This document shows, piece by piece, positions 27,301 to 48,095 of a stretch of DNA of 64,000 bases (position 1 is the first letter of the stretch; every line of letters begins with the position of its first letter). The DNA comes from Scatophagus argus (Eukaryota > Chordata > Actinopteri > Scatophagidae), in assembly GCF_020382885.2 (NCBI RefSeq), contig NC_058513.1:9767774-9831773 (forward strand), in the 5' to 3' direction. The notes under the pieces are model-generated. The model was not told the origin of the DNA, made no database searches, and saw only the letters and a list, made by a program, of their open reading frames with translations. The translations under genes and the position numbers were made by a program.

Positions 27301-29870
27301 AATGGGTGCAAGTGCAAGACTGCCAGATAATAATAATACTAATAATAAATCAATGGCAAAAATTTGAAAAAATTGATGAAAATGGGCCTTCAAAAGTGAT
27401 TTAAAACAAAATCTTCAGTCTCTAAGTGTGAGCTGGGAACAGTCAGCAGGTTCCTGTCTGAGGATCTCAGGCTGCACACTGGTTGGTAGTTCCAAAAGAA
27501 AACTTTGACTCAACCGCATACTGAAAGAATATAAATAAAAGAGCATGCTGATCAGTTGGAGTGTGCAACGTCTTGGCAGTTGCAGAAAGGAGAAACTCAC
27601 CTGGTGAAGTTGAAATCCACTTTCAGATTATCTGTACATGTGTTGTCAGAGCCACAGTTGATTTCAAACCCTAACTGTGGAAAAGAGTATGAAGTAAACC
27701 ATGTTTGTTCAGAAAGAGTGACAGAAAACAGCTAACAAAGACACAAAAGTTAAAAGCCTTCCTACCCCTGTTTACAAATCAGTAAAATTACAACTTATTA
27801 TTGTTTAGAGGCAAACAATGAAGAACACATTTAAGGAGTATTAGCAAGTTCAGACTGACTAATAAAGGAGGATGTCTTACTCACTGGATGAACAGATGTT
27901 GTTTGAGTCAGCAGGGAGAGACTCGGGCTGAGCTTTGTACTAGAAGGCAATCCGTCAAAGGTGAATTTGAGTTCATTGTAAAGTGGATTGAGGGCATCTT
28001 CAGGACAAGCCTGTAAGAGGAGGGCAGTCTTGTGAAGGCTGGACTTAACACACCATGGACTTCAAACATGGTTTCAAACACCGAACCTCTCTGGATTAAA
28101 TTAGTTTCTTCTGATGTTATTCAAAACCTGAGACTCTACCAGATTCTAACACTATGTATGTCTAACAACTTACTTCAATAAAAAAATCCACTTTGACACA
28201 CTGTGGCTCTGGTGAATCAAGAGGAGTTGATAGGGTTTTCACTCGATTTTTCTCACTGATGTAAGCCCGGTTGTTTGGGATCTTGCGTGTGGCATCCAGT
28301 GTAAAAGTAAAGTTGATCCTTGCATTAGCTGGAATAGATAGAGTAGAATAGAGTTTATTTATAAGGCCTTATTTATGCATACTCATCAAGGCTTGTCCAA
28401 AATTATGTGAAACTGCATGATTTTCATTGACCCCAAAATCCCTGCACCTAAGTCTTGCACAAAACTAGAGGAAAGGCGGTAAGTATTTAAATGGCTGGAC
28501 AGTAGAGAAGCAGGAACCTTCGTCTACTCTCGAAACCTGGGTCATGGCAAAGCAGATTTTAGCTGTGTTCTTCAGTGGTGCTGAGCAGTCTGAGTTTTGT
28601 GTAGAGATTTGGTTTGGGCTGAATTCCATTGCAACTTCCACCTTTACTATCGGCTTGGATCTGGAAATGGAAAGAGCAGGAAAATACATGTGAATAATAA
28701 TTATCTGCCTGACACCACCTGTTCTTGAACAGTTCTGTACTAAATTAGCACAAAGACACTGGGCAACTGTCTGTGAAGCTGAGGTTTAGTTGAACTGAAG
28801 GTGTAAATGTCTTGTTTTAATAGCAGGTAACTCCAATGGTTGAATTACATTAGAGATCAATTGGAATATCTTGGACTTACCTGAGTAAGACAACTTCACC
28901 CTTTGAACCCACGGTTAAGTCAGGCAGTCCATCCCCACTAAGGTCAAAAGATGACTGACTGATCGACATGCCAAAGAACTTCAGTCCTGTCTTGACTTCA
29001 GAGCCAGCAATTCTCTATGTAAATACAGATTTTTTACATTTATTAAAGTGGTAAAAGGGAAGCCATATTACTGGATCTCCTGTATCTCTTAAATCTGTAT
29101 CTGGCTCACCTGTGAGTAAGAAAGCCTGATGCCTTTTCTCCCTTCTCCATGGAATATGTAGATGCTGCCTTGACCGTCATTCTCCAGAGGTGCTCCAACA
29201 GCCAGATCACTGAGACCATCTGCGTTAAGATCAGGCAGTACAGCAAGAGAAGACCCAAACCTTGCTTTGTCAGATGTGTCCCCACTCATTATTGATGGAG
29301 AATCAACATTTGACTCAAAGTGACACTCGACATTCTGGTGAAAATGTAAGGATGGAAGTCAGCGTTGACGTAGTAAGTAAGTAAACACAAAAGGATTAAT
29401 GGCAATGGTTAAATCTGTTATTTACCAAACGAGTTAAGCTGCAAACATAAACTCTTCCCTCTTTATCTTTGTCCATGTACATCGGTGCGGATATGAGGAT
29501 TAGGTCAGTGTAGGTGTCACCGTTCACATCCATGGCACAAACTTCAGCCCCAAAATATTCACCACTCTGAAACTGTGTAAGCAATAAAGTATCAATTAAA
29601 AAAGAAAAAAGAAGGATACAACAGTTTTTATTGAGAAAATATTCCTGAATACACTTAGCATTGTCTTTCAGGACTGTCTATCCATTGAAATATAAACACA
29701 CACCTGCCACGGTGAGGGATCAATCATTTTGTGATTGCCATTTCTCTGAACTGCCACCACAACTCCTCTGTGTTGATATCTTGGGGCACCAACGATTGTA
29801 AGCGGGCCTTGCATTGTGTTAGCAACAGCCATGGAGTAACCTAAAATTTAAGAGTCAAACCCATGCATTA

Positions 29871-29906
<36 letters not shown>

Positions 29907-32900
29907 GTTCCTTAGACAAGCCTTCCAGTTCAAAATATAATTTTCTCATATTGTGTGCATTGCATATTTGAGACCTGATTTTCTGCAACATTCAAGTTTG
30001 GGCATCATGAACAGTCTTCACACATATCTAGGGATATTTTTGAGAGAGAGAAGATGGATTTCCTTCCTCTTCTAAAATACGGCCCCTATTGGCGTTTCAC
30101 ATGTGTTATAAAACACACACGCAAAATACAAAGATGCTTGCACACACTCCAAACTCTTCCAAAGACTCTGTACTCCTTGTTTGCCTTTTCCTGCACCCTT
30201 TGCAAAGTCTTGCATTTGCAAAAGATGCATTAGCACAGAGCATACACATGATAATTTATTGCTAGATTCATACCAAGATAACTGTCAGGCTCCATATATG
30301 ACGGCTCATAAGACCCCATCTTTGTGCCTTGTCTTGTGTATTGCAGGAAGCCTCCCTTCCACTGGTTGGCACCAACAATTCCCATCTGAATTCCCTGCTG
30401 AAAATATGTTTTCCACAAAAAAAATCAGCCAGAGGAAAGACTAATTGCTCCAATAATTCAAAATCTGGTGTGTAGCCTATATCTGTGTGTGTTCTTCATC
30501 CCCAAAGGGTGTGTCTGTGTTTCTACAAATACATTGCCAGTGAATGTCTGGTGATTCTAGTTACCCCAGGAACATAAGCTGCACTGAATCCCTCTTGAGA
30601 CATTTCCATTTTTAGTGTCTCTCCACTTGTTTGAGATCCTGTAACAGCACATTAGTAAGAATTTGAATTTGATTTTCTTAATTCAGCGTGACACCATGAT
30701 TTGTATCTAAGGTCTTGCAAGTTCATGCTTAGACTGAAAAAATATGTACAGTAAAAAAAACTATTAAGTCTCTGAGATGTAAAAACAGTGTGTATTTTCT
30801 TATATTGTCCATTTCACTAAGATCAAATGACTGTATGTCATCTCAAAATAAGACCCTCCAATAAACAACATTAACAGTATTACTTATTTACTGTTTTGAG
30901 GAAGAATATTTACATTAACTTCAACTTAAAAAGTGGTTTTAAGTTGTTATACAAAGTTTAAATCTGTACCCTCAATAGAGAAGATTTGTTCCTGCAAATT
31001 CTGTCTTATGGCTTCAAGTGCGTTGAAGTTGTCCACTCTAAACACGTGTTTTTGGGGGGGAGAAGATGCAATGGTGTTCAGTTCCTCTTTTGCTCCTTGA
31101 CTAGAAAAGGCACTCCCCACCTAGAAATGTTGAGAAAAAGCGTTGGAGATGCCGTACTGTCGTACAGAATTGTCATATGTTTTAATGTAAAATACTGACT
31201 TGAAATTGAATGAAAATGTAGGCAAGAGTTTACACTGTGAACACTTCACATTGTTTAAAGTGCATATAATGCATAAAAAAGCTGTTATATTGACATTTTG
31301 ACATTTTTTCTTTAGTCCTTTCATTAATGGTTACTTTAACAGCTACAGATATTTTGGGAACCCTTTTCTTTGGGTCATCTGAAGGCTTTTTAGAGGTTAA
31401 CTTGAATAGAACTTTAACTTTATCAGTCTATAGTATGTTCCACTGGTTCACATGCCAACCCTTGGCTAAGAGTAGCTTGGCTAAAGCAACATGCCTGTTT
31501 ATTCAAGCTTGTTATGGAAATTTTTATGTACATGACAGTAAAAAAAAAACACAACTAAATCTGTATCTATTTTGACAATAAACTTCTTAAATTCTTATTT
31601 AACGGTTGGTTGAGGTATCTTCTTCTCTTTCAGTTGTCAGTCTAGTTGAATCATTGAACAGTGTTTTGGCCTCCATGTGCAAAATCTTCAAATCCTTCAT
31701 ACAAAACTGAACCTATTTGTAAGTAGTTTCTGCAACCTAAAACATGAGAGTCCATTCAAAATGAAGTGTAGCCCTCTCAGAAATATGACTGTATAACAAA
31801 TTAAACTTTCTGTGGAAGGTGACTTTGAATGGTAGTGTACATTATATATAAAGATAAACATATACGTAGATACAACTTACCCCAATAGCAAATCGAACAA
31901 TGTTTTTACTCTGTGCTAAATTCGCTGCCTCTGGCAAGCTGGTTCGGTCATTAGATTCTCCATCTGTGATGACTATCAGAATCTTCTTCACATTTGGCCG
32001 AGAACCTCCAGCTGACGAGAAAACACCTTCGCTGTCAAAACAAAGATCCTCTTTCATTCAGTGTTCTTACAGTACATTTTGTAGTGTTAAAATTCATTGT
32101 GTTAAACTGATAGTCACCCAAAATCCCAGAGCACGTTTTCTCACTTACTTCTACTGTTTTCTATCGGTCTATATTTCTGAGTAATACTGCAATTGTTTTT
32201 GGAAACATTGCTATTTTTTTAATGCTATTAGCATTGCACATGAGATTTCATTCACACTCACTGTATTGGCCTGGAAGAAAAAATATCTGAGACATAAATG
32301 TCAAATAAAACCAAAATATCTGCATCTACTGTATAAATACCACTAGCCATGATATTGAATTGCTGTCTTAGTGCTTCTCCAGAAAATCCAGGCAATAGAG
32401 TCCCTGATGTGTCTAAAGTTCAATTTAAAGCAAGGTGCACTGTAAGTACTGTGCTTAGATATTACATGAATATTCATGTTCTGCATAATGTGTCTAACTG
32501 ATTTTTGATGACTCAGTTCATGTATATGTTGTGTTACAATCAAATAGGTTAAGGTTGGGTTTCAATATTTATAAATGGAAATGTCGGTTTCAAGATAAGG
32601 ACAGTAGAATTATTGGTTGCATTCAACAAATGGTTTATCATAAAAAGCTATCAGGTTCCATCTATTATATTAACATCTATGCTGTCAGGATCACAAGCTG
32701 CTCTATTGGTCCACTGTGAGTTTGAGCTGGAAATTTCTGTCTGGATTCATTTTGATAGCTTTTTGTATGTAAAATGTATAGGTGAATCCAGAGTTACTGT
32801 TTTGCATTTGCATGCCTCTACACACTGATCAAGTTGTAGTTTACATCGATGGCTGTTCAGACTGATCTAATGTAATGACTGATAGAGTGCTTCGTCACAT

Positions 32901-35900
32901 TGTGGAACATCAAACTCCTGAAGCTCAGTATCAGCAAAACCAATGAGCTTGTATTGGACTACAATGCTTCAGTGCTACAATACGGATGTTGCCGTCAAGA
33001 AGCTACAAACTCAAAAACGTTTTGTGGACAAGCCAAAAAGATTGCACTGTGTTTTTAGACTGCATAGAAACACAGTGCAGGCTTGATTCTACTATTTCTA
33101 CTAAATATATTTGCAAGATATCACCAAACAAAGAGAAGTCTATTCAAAATCTATGACAGGTGAATTTAAGAAAACCATATTGTTCACTTACCTGTACAGA
33201 AAATCAACATAATAATGATGATAATGTTACACAATAGCATCATGGCAGCACTTACACAACATGTTTGATGGCAGTAGCTGTATAAGTCCATCCCGTTAAC
33301 TGTCTTATTCGATTTATTTGAGTTTCCCAAGACCGAGGATCAAATGTGTTAAAGTTATAATGGATGGTGGGACTTGTGGAGAACTGGGCAATGGCAAACT
33401 GCAAAAAAGAAAAAAAGTAAATCTATAAATGTATGTGGATATAAATTGAAATATGCATGTAATGGGCAAGTTACAATTTTAAGATGAAGCAGCTAGGCTG
33501 TGGGGGCAATTAATAGAGTGTATAAAAACTGTATGGAAGGTTAAAGGTATTTGGTGGATGTTATGTAGACGTAAATGCGGGCATTGGTGGCTATTGAAAA
33601 AACACTTATCTATTAAGACAGTTTAGTAAACATCACCTGAATTCTTTATGCCTTGCCTCTTATGATAAAACAAGTTGTACTCACTGGTTATATTTTCGGA
33701 TGTTGGGGGAACAGTGCAGTTTTTTGTAAGCTCCAAAAGAAATATTAGTAGACAGGTCTTTCTTAAAAAAATCTATGTTTCATTATTTCATGCAATGCCT
33801 AAAGCTGCTTGACTTTTCCATATAAAACTCTCAGTGATTCAATACTTTGAACAGAATAACGCAATCTTACCTTTGTATCTTTTCCCAGGAATGACCTGAC
33901 AAGATCTTTCACAAAGTTTTTCATTGTTTGAAAATCAATTGCATCTACACTGCCTGAGCCGTCCAACAGAAATGCAATGTCTGCTTGGGTTCGGCACTCT
34001 GTCAGGAAGAAGAGGTGGATCAATGTCAATGTGAGTAGTTGTTTCATTTTCCCAAGGGTATATTGTCTGTGTACTCGTTCCAGGTCTCAAGTGTGCTCTT
34101 GTGCTCATCACTTCAGACAATCCTGTGCTGTATTACAACTGCTGCACCAGTATGCATGTTGGGGTATGCGTGTGAAAAGTGATACTCATATAGCTGCCAT
34201 ATATCTTATTTAATTATTGATATTGTTTTAACTCTGAATTTGAGATGATGAAAAATTCAACATATTTACCTTCAAGAGAAGAAGGCATAAAAGCTGCAAT
34301 ACGATCAAATCTGTTAATCTCAGCGCATATACCATTGTACATGGTGATGCTTTTGCAGTCCTTTGGAATGGTAGAGCCACATGCCTGAAAAGAGACATGG
34401 TCAGTCCTGTTTAAAAATCAGTTGACTCTCTAGCTGCAAAAAAAATATTTCACAAGTAGAAAGACCAGAAAAATTGATATGATATTAACAAGGTACTGTA
34501 AATCTTTTTTACCAGTTTACCAGCTCACCATAGTGTTTTGTGTGATGGGGTCGTGTGTCATTGTCAAACCAAGGGATGCATTGACTGCAAATTGTGGCAC
34601 TGCGTTGACAGCATTCATCAGATAAAGATAATTATAAAACAGTTTTTCAGGATAGTTTATCATAGCAACACAAGAACAGTCCCAGTGATCCATAAACCAC
34701 AGATACCACATACTTTCCTATTAACAGCTACCATTCACCAGCTTTTGCTAGTGTAGCTTACTTTGGATACAAACTATGCAACTATGATCCCATAACATTC
34801 TCGATCAAGGCAATTATTATATGACTGTACATATTTTACTAATTTCCAACATCACTGAATGGGACATTTTTATTCTAACAAGTCATTTTGTCTGTTATTC
34901 CTAAAACATGCAAAAACAAAAAGAACTGTGGTGGAAGCAAGTTGAGTGGTATTATATACCTGTCAGTAAGTTAACATATAGGCTGAATCTTAAACTAAAT
35001 ACCTTTTCAAGAAAGCTTTCTTACTTGATATATCTAGAAACCATATCTGTCAGGTGGTTCAAATTAGGTCCTGACTACATTCTTCCACAATCAATAACCA
35101 AACTTATATTTGTAATTTTTCAGAATGGTAACAGGAAATAAGATTTTGTGCTTGCAATTGCTTTCATCATCCTTCATCTTTATTTTAATAGTTTATTTAA
35201 AGCATTTGAAAATGAAGAACTGCTTACATGAAATTGACAGTGGACGGCAGGATGTGGTGGAGCACTTATATATTTTCCCCCTTTCACTTGGTGAATATTG
35301 TGCAAGAGGAGCACTGACCAGTGAGCTAAGGGAAATAAAACCAGTCACATGAAAAATACTGCAGGGTAAGCACAGTGCAGCTAAATGAATCCTGGTTTTT
35401 GTGTAAATGAAAATGCTACATACTTGACCGCTTATTGTACCACCACAACAGAAATGCTGCTTGGAAAAAACAAGTAGTAACATTTGGCTATCATGGACCC
35501 ATGTTGCCCATTAACATTCATGCTTTGACTTACTCTGACTGTCTCTGCACCACCTGGTATCCAAAACCTGCAGCTCCGGTACTCAGGGATTTCCAAGCCA
35601 CAGGATCAACATTAAAACAAAGTGCAGCTTTTAACACTGAGGAATGAAGAAGAAAGAACCACATCTGATCTAAAGCCACTTTAATATGATTAGATCAACT
35701 TTAAAGCTGATCTGATTGCATAGGTCTTTGCTGAAAATGTATCATTCATGTGCTGCTTTCACAGGGTATAGTGAATTGGTGTCTGCCAAGATGTCTTTCT
35801 GATAATTCCATAAGTCAGACATTTTCTAATTCTAAATACAGTGGCCCTAAATAGTTATTAATTTGAAGAAAAAAAAAGCAAAGAATGTATTCAAGATGGC

Positions 35901-37086
35901 ATTTTTTTTAGCCAGATATTTGCATCTCTGCGTGATTCTCTGTGTTATTTCCTCTGCAGAAACAAACTTGTTGTAATAAGTGAGACTAACTGAAGTGCAA
36001 TGATGCAGTAGGCTACATGGCAACATGTAGGAGGCGTCTCCTCAATATTTACTTCAGGCATGGGATTTCCTGACAATGAGTGATTGCTGTTACACAAGTA
36101 AAGCCTTTACAGCCTTTAAAAGCAACGGTACTGTTACCATTACTGTTGCTTTTATAGCTTCAAAAAGACAGTGACAGGAATGGTCTGTTATAGATTATAT
36201 TGATTAATCTTTCTTTCTTAATCTTGTTCAAAGTTATCCTTACATAATTTATTTCTGTTATCCATTTCTCTTGCTGTCTGAGACAATCTTAATCACTTGC
36301 GCTAAATACTGAAATAATCTAAACCACCAATAGCAATAAAACGTCATTAACCAAGCTGCAAGAAGTCTATCATCACACCCCTATGTGCTGCTACGCATGA
36401 GTAGGATGTGCTGCTACGCATGAGTAGGATGTGCTTTTTTGGTCATCACCTCACTTGTTAGGGAGGAGATGTCTGTTAAATTACATGTTTACTTCCAATT
36501 TCAAATACCACAATATTTTGGGATGTCTGTCTCTAAGGTTAGTGACATCATCTGCCTATTTATAAAGCTTTTTACTCAGACCTCCTCCACCGAAAGTGTT
36601 CTAGAATAGGTCACACCCATCCTTTTTTTTTAGACAAATTATCACACTCTTCCTCCTTCAAGCTTTACCAAATTAGTATACGCCATATTTGGATGGCAAC
36701 AGAGAAAATCAAAATGTTAAAATTTATATATATTTTTAATGTCATAATTTGTTCATTCGATTCAAACATTTACACTCTTCAACATTTGATGGTATTTTAA
36801 AGATAGATGCTGTTACCTTAACATCATAAATAGTCACAACTCAACAGTCACTAATCTGATACTGATGTGAGTATTTTAACTCACAGAAGAATTAAAATGT
36901 AAATGTAGAATCTCACCTATGACAGTTATTTATCATCGTATTCATAGTCCTGGTGGTTCTTAAAATATCCCAAATAAATGTATTAAAATGCTATTAAATG
37001 AAATGATAGGATGCAATAAAAGACAACTAATCGTATAAACTCTTCTTACCTGACAGGAGCACTGAAGCAGTAATTATCCAGTCCAT
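24347..37086 (-). CDS. leukocyte-type integrin alpha chain with I domain (CD11/ITGAM-like)
   Basis: This is the alpha subunit of a beta2-type cell-adhesion receptor. Thirty exons on the minus strand run from 37086-37050, 35636-35534, 35325-35228, 34599-34529, 34384-34270, 33998-33871, 33398-33256, 32031-31881 and 31120-30970 down to 24712-24602 and 24442-24347. All phases agree, giving 1138 aa, close to human CD11b. The signal peptide [11 protein letters not shown] is followed by CFNVDPVAW, the usual integrin N-terminus. The I domain has a complete MIDAS: DGSGS, the Thr in GWTYTAT, and ITDGES. It ends in IFSIEG, with the relay Ile. Beta-propeller repeats carry calcium motifs [18 protein letters not shown] and [10 protein letters not shown] transmembrane helix (24712-24602) precedes GFFKS, where GFFKR is usual, and a short tail. 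It resembles ITGAM/ITGAX/ITGAD/ITGAL; exact orthology cannot be decided. Confidence 0.93.
29872..29903. repeat. (AT)n microsatellite in an integrin intron
   Basis: Perfect AT dinucleotide run of about 30 bases between the integrin exons 30394-30274 and 29840-29704. Confidence 0.9.
32032..33255. other. integrin intron within the I domain
   Basis: 1.2-kb AT-rich intron separating two I-domain exons. No other gene, RNA or clear mobile element was recognised. Confidence 0.55.
35637..37049. other. first intron of the integrin gene
   Basis: The intron separates the signal-peptide exon (37086-37050) from the exon beginning [10 protein letters not shown]. It contains a 23-bp tandem duplication at 36384-36429 and otherwise only AT-rich sequence. 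Confidence 0.6.
36384..36429. repeat. 23-bp tandem duplication
   Basis: Two perfect head-to-tail copies of a 23-base unit beginning TGTGCTGCTACGCATG, followed by the first six bases of a third. No function is evident. Confidence 0.85.
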
Positions 37087-38250
37087 TCTGGTGCTCCTGT
37101 GAAAAAGTGTTTGTATTCTTTGGGCTCATTCAAATACGTTTGAAAACTATTGTGCTCTCTGGCTAACTAGTGATTTCTTATATGACTGAAACTGTCAAGA
37201 AGGGATCTGTCGAAAGAAAAATGCAGAAATTATAAGGTGACTCACAGCCAAGGCAGCCAGTTAGAGGAACACTAAGTAGGAGGAGTCACAATATTGGCAC
37301 ACTTTCTGTTTTATATGGGCATGTTGCATGTTATCACTTGATTTACCAAAGCATAAATATTGTTTAATTTTGATCCAATCAATCAACATATACTTGATGA
37401 ATGAAGATTTTAAAAAATAATTTATTAAACATAACCTCACCCCTAACAGTAGTTCTTTTGGTAGGTGTGGTGCTAAAGGGAGTGGGTAATAAACACTGAT
37501 GAAAGTGTTCTCATAAAATCTTAAACGTGTTTTCATCTATGTCATGTTTGTGACAGTATCCACATAAGCAAGAGAGCCTATAGAGCATTCAGCTGTAATA
37601 TAAATTAAGAAAAATGTTAATTCAAATTGCCCTTTCTTGATATACAACCATAAGTTCCTTTTTCCTAACAGTTCTATTAGTGCCTCTTTTCTCCAGCCAA
37701 TGCCTGTTTTGGAGAGAGGAAGTTGCATTCTACACTGTCGACACAACTCACCGCAGGTAACTGAGCACTTACCATCGTCATGTTTAAAGAATCCTTGTCA
37801 CGAAAAGAATCCTAAAAATAAAGAGGTCCATTTCTCCTTTTTGTCTTAACTTCCTCTGCATTGTCTCATCCCATCTATGAGTAAAAAAAACTGACAATGC
37901 GTCAGTTTTATGAAACTTTTGGAACTATGACATTTTAGAATAGTAGTGGATTCAATTTCCACAGAGTTTATCTGTGGCTGTTAATATACGATTCTGAAAT
38001 ACGAAAAAGAAAAAAGAAGAAGAATAAGAGCAGCTTGCTTTACAAAGCACATGGCTGCCAGATAAACCAAGTGACCTTACTTTCTTCATGTCCTTGTCAT
38101 AGCTCTGCTTATTGACTCAGTCAGCCCACAGTTCAGGAAGTGAACCTCTTTTCTCGCTACTGCTCACTGCTACTGATAAAGCTATACAGATGTCAGCACA
38201 ACCCAAAGCCCAACACTAACTACCTTCAAAGTGGTCCAAAATTTCATGCA

Positions 38251-38475
38251 CTCCACCATCCATCCTCTGTTCATTGTCACAGGGTGCTGGACCTGATCCC
38301 AACTGACACTGGCCCAAACATGGGGTACCCCCTAGACAGGTTGCCAGTTCACCACAGGGCTGACACACAGAGACAACAATTTACACTGAGATTCACAGAC
38401 AACCAAACCTAACATGCATGTCTGTGCACTGTAAGGAGAACATGGGGGAGAACATACAAACTTCACACAACGAAA
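38251..38475 (+). repeat. degenerate dispersed fish repeat
   Basis: The segment has the layout of a very common fish interspersed repeat: a CCATCCATCCT start, a GCTGGACCTGATCCCA stretch, GGGTACCCCCTAGACAGG, a CCAGTTCACCACAGGGCTGA block, an ACATGCATGTCT block and GGGGGAGAACATACAAACTTC. It is clearly decayed, with gaps. Recognition is from memory of the family pattern, and the family name is uncertain. Confidence 0.55.
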
Positions 38476-38770
38476 GCCTCGTGGTTAACAACGTGAGGCT
38501 CTGTTATATACCACCAAGTTTCCATTTCTATTCAAATGTGTGACTTAATAAAGTGAGAAAATGAAGCACACATAAAGTGCTTGAACTCATAACTATTTGC
38601 ACATGCAATCTTTGCTAAGTTCACCAGTTGATGAGCAAAGGCGATCGAGAAAGGTCATGAAAAGGTCAAGGATCAGCGCACTGTGTTGCTGTGTCTGGAT
38701 TAGATTTCTAAGGGCAGGTTAGCAATGTTGTCACATGCTCTCCAAACTTCTGTATGAGCATATGCATGTC

Positions 38771-38775
<5 letters not shown>

Positions 38776-38811
<36 letters not shown>

Positions 38812-38813
38812 TG
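38776..38813. repeat. (TG)n microsatellite
   Basis: TG dinucleotide run with one interruption (GTGGTG). Confidence 0.9.
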
Positions 38814-39352
38814 TGGGAGGGCTATTACCCCTTACACAGTTATCTTTCTCTGCATACCCTTTCAAATGACCTCTGGGTGCTGTGATGCTCTTCTCAGTAG
38901 AGACAGCAAATTTTAAACTAACTTCTTAAAAAGCATACAAAGTCTCCATTTTTATTCATTGTAATATGCAGACACAAACTGCAGGGAGCAGGGACGATCT
39001 TGGAAGATGCATCATTTTGTTTAAAGAGGATGCAGGGGAGCACTGACATCAAATTGAGGCTAATTCATCCACATCGTTCTGTATCACATATTTCTGGTTG
39101 ATATTCTTTACCCATCTACCTACCTATTTATACTATACCTTTGTACCACATTTCTGCTTGAATTTCTCCGTATAAACTTCCACCCTAATTGTCTCTCCCT
39201 CTGTCACACTCTTACACTCTTTGCCCTTTCACTGGTCGCTCACCACTATGTTACTCCAGCCTGAGTCTCTCTGAATGTCACGAGTCATCTCTGGTTGCAT
39301 CCTGTTCTTTTTATAGCTGAGCAGTTAAAATGTGAGGGGTCATAATGGGAGG

Positions 39353-39450
39353 ATAAATACAAGGGCCAGCAGACTGCAGGGGTGTCGCAGACGAAGGCCG
39401 GATCTTCTCCCTCCCTCTCTCTTGTCTCAGTTCTCGTCCTAACCTCAAAG
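39353..39450 (+). promoter_or_regulatory. aldolase A promoter and non-coding first exon
   Basis: A TATA-like ATAAATA at 39353-39359 is followed about 30 bases on by a probable start near 39385. A pyrimidine-rich leader ends at CTCAAAG|GTAAAA (donor at 39451). The matching acceptor is TATCTAG at 40500-40501, seven bases before the aldolase ATG. A separate 5' leader exon of this kind is known for aldolase A genes. The start point is inferred from spacing. Confidence 0.6.
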
Positions 39451-40475
39451 GTAAAAAGAACAGAAAGTTTGATTGTGGTTGATTGTGAATGCGCTGAATA
39501 TTCAGTTCTTGTTCAAAGCATGGGGTGCAGAAACGTTCTCATACAAGAGAGATGCAGCGTTTCACTGGCTTTTTTGTTGAAATGCATTTGTGGTTACTGT
39601 GACCTTTACAGCTATATTTCAGTGTCACATTTATCTTCAGATGCATTCTAGTTATAGTATAGTATAAACTGTTTCCATGCCGTCTAGCTCATCTGTCATT
39701 GTTTCACTGGTTGTTGCTACACCCTCCTCTGTGGTGATTCAGTGGTTTGACTAAACTCTTATACAAAACTGTCAAACCTTGTCCTGGCTGTCTTGCTGTT
39801 CATTTTCCTATGCAGTGCATGACTTCTGAAAAGTGTTGTATATAGCTGCACAGTTCTCTTTCACGTAAGGCCTTGCTGCTGAGCCACGGGGCTTCGTTGC
39901 CTTGCAATAGTTAAATGTTTATATTTAGTTCAGCCTAGTGATAGTGGACGCACACATGCAGGGGAGAGGCAGGAGTGTGTACAGGAGGTGTGGACTAGAA
40001 GAGCTGGGAGGAGGAATGGAGAGGGAAGGGGAGCGGTGAAGTGGAATGGAAAGGTCAGGGATAAGAGGACAGAAAACGGAATAGGTCATCCACATGCTTG
40101 TCATGTTTTTTGTAAAGGGTGGTCACATATATGAGGGGTGGGGCAGAGAGAGATGGAGGTCTCTCAGACACTGGATCTCCTGTGTCATATGTGTGCTTGA
40201 GGAACAGTGTGTAACCCCAGCACATAAAGTGCCTCATGGTACTGGAGCAGTTGCAAGTTTAACGACTGCACTCACGCAGTGGCAACACCAGCTGATTGTT
40301 AAAAAGAGAAACTGAGAAGAGAGTACCAAAACCAGACATTAAGGCGTATTTCATCACTTCCTTCACACAGTCAACTCACTATTTTGCAACTTGAATTTTG
40401 TTAGATTTTCCTTTCACACTGCGTAGTTTCAGACTTATGTCTTCCTTATTAGCCCGCCAAATATTTGCTTACTAA

Positions 40476-43137
<2,662 letters not shown>

Positions 43138-43487
43138 GCATGGACACTCACCAAATCAGTCTCCATCTTCTTCCCACCTCACCATGGAAAAGGCCATTTC
43201 CTCTTAACCACCACCTAACAGCACTTTTACAGCATTCTGGTAGAAGGCGAAAGAGAAAGATGGAAAAAAAAAAACAACAACTTTCCTTTAAGCTGTTGCT
43301 GCAGATGGGAGATCTTGAAAAAAAAATAAAAATAAAAAAAACGTTCTGCCTCCATTCCCTCACCTTTTATTTTTAAACACCTTTACTCAGGTGAAGATTC
43401 CCACACTGTTTTACACAAATTGTACAATTTTTTTTTCCTTGGTCTTATTCCACCACGCGCAGTATTTGATTTATACTGGTAACATGG

Positions 43488-43493
43488 AATAAA
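43488..43493 (+). other. aldolase A polyadenylation signal
   Basis: AATAAA about 350 bases after the stop codon at 43137, preceded by a normal-length AT-rich 3' UTR. Confidence 0.65.
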
Positions 43494-44227
43494 GTATTTA
43501 CCCTAACGTCTTGCTTTACTTCATTTTTGAGTCTGTTCCGTGTTAAGGTCACATTGAAACAACACTAAAAAGAGATAAGTAAAAATTAAAAAGAGTTAAG
43601 TAATTTTTTTCTAATGAATATGTTTAAAGCGAAATGTTGTCCTGGACGACAACAGCCCCATCCATTTCTGCATCTTGTATGATAATGTCTTTTCATTGTT
43701 CATCAACTTAGCTCAAGCTGAGGATAGTTGTTTGGTCTCAGACCTGAGAATGTGAATGAAAAAAAATGTAGAGGTCTTTTACTTGCGCTTAAATATTTTT
43801 ACATCAAGGATGTGAGTATTTCTTTCATCACTTGCCAATCATTAATTATTAGTAATAAAAATACACTTTCAATCAAATTCAAATAATCTTTTATTTCAAC
43901 CCACTGGACAAAACAAGCCATTATTATTTGTGACTGGTATTTCAGAGACTAAGCATATTTTAAATGAAGTTTGTGTTTTATCAGAATAGGCCAACAGGAA
44001 GTTAAGTGCAGTGCAAAAACATGTCTATCGTGCTTTAAATACCACCATAAACCTCATATGAAACAAACACCGAGATACAGGAAGAAAAAAAGAAAAAGAG
44101 ATTTCCTTCTACACTATATCATAGAAACTCATTCACAGTTTCCATGACATTGTAAGTCATAAATCACAAGTGTAACCTGACTCTTGACAAACATAAGACA
44201 ACAGAAGAAAGAGTTGTCCAAACTGAG
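43494..44227. other. convergent 3' region between aldolase A and the prostasin-like protease
   Basis: The stretch is AT-rich with no coding potential. The left part follows the aldolase poly(A) signal; the right part is the 3' UTR of the minus-strand protease whose stop codon is at 44228-44230. TTTATT near 43890 is a possible minus-strand poly(A) signal. Confidence 0.45.

Positions 44228-48095
<3,868 letters not shown>

Larger units (their letters stand above)
37087..39350. other. intergenic between the integrin 5' end and the aldolase A promoter
   Basis: The integrin and aldolase genes are divergent across this region. The integrin promoter must lie just right of 37086, but no TATA box is obvious. 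The interval contains a decayed dispersed repeat (38251-38475) and a TG microsatellite (38776-38813). No supported coding exon was found. Confidence 0.5.
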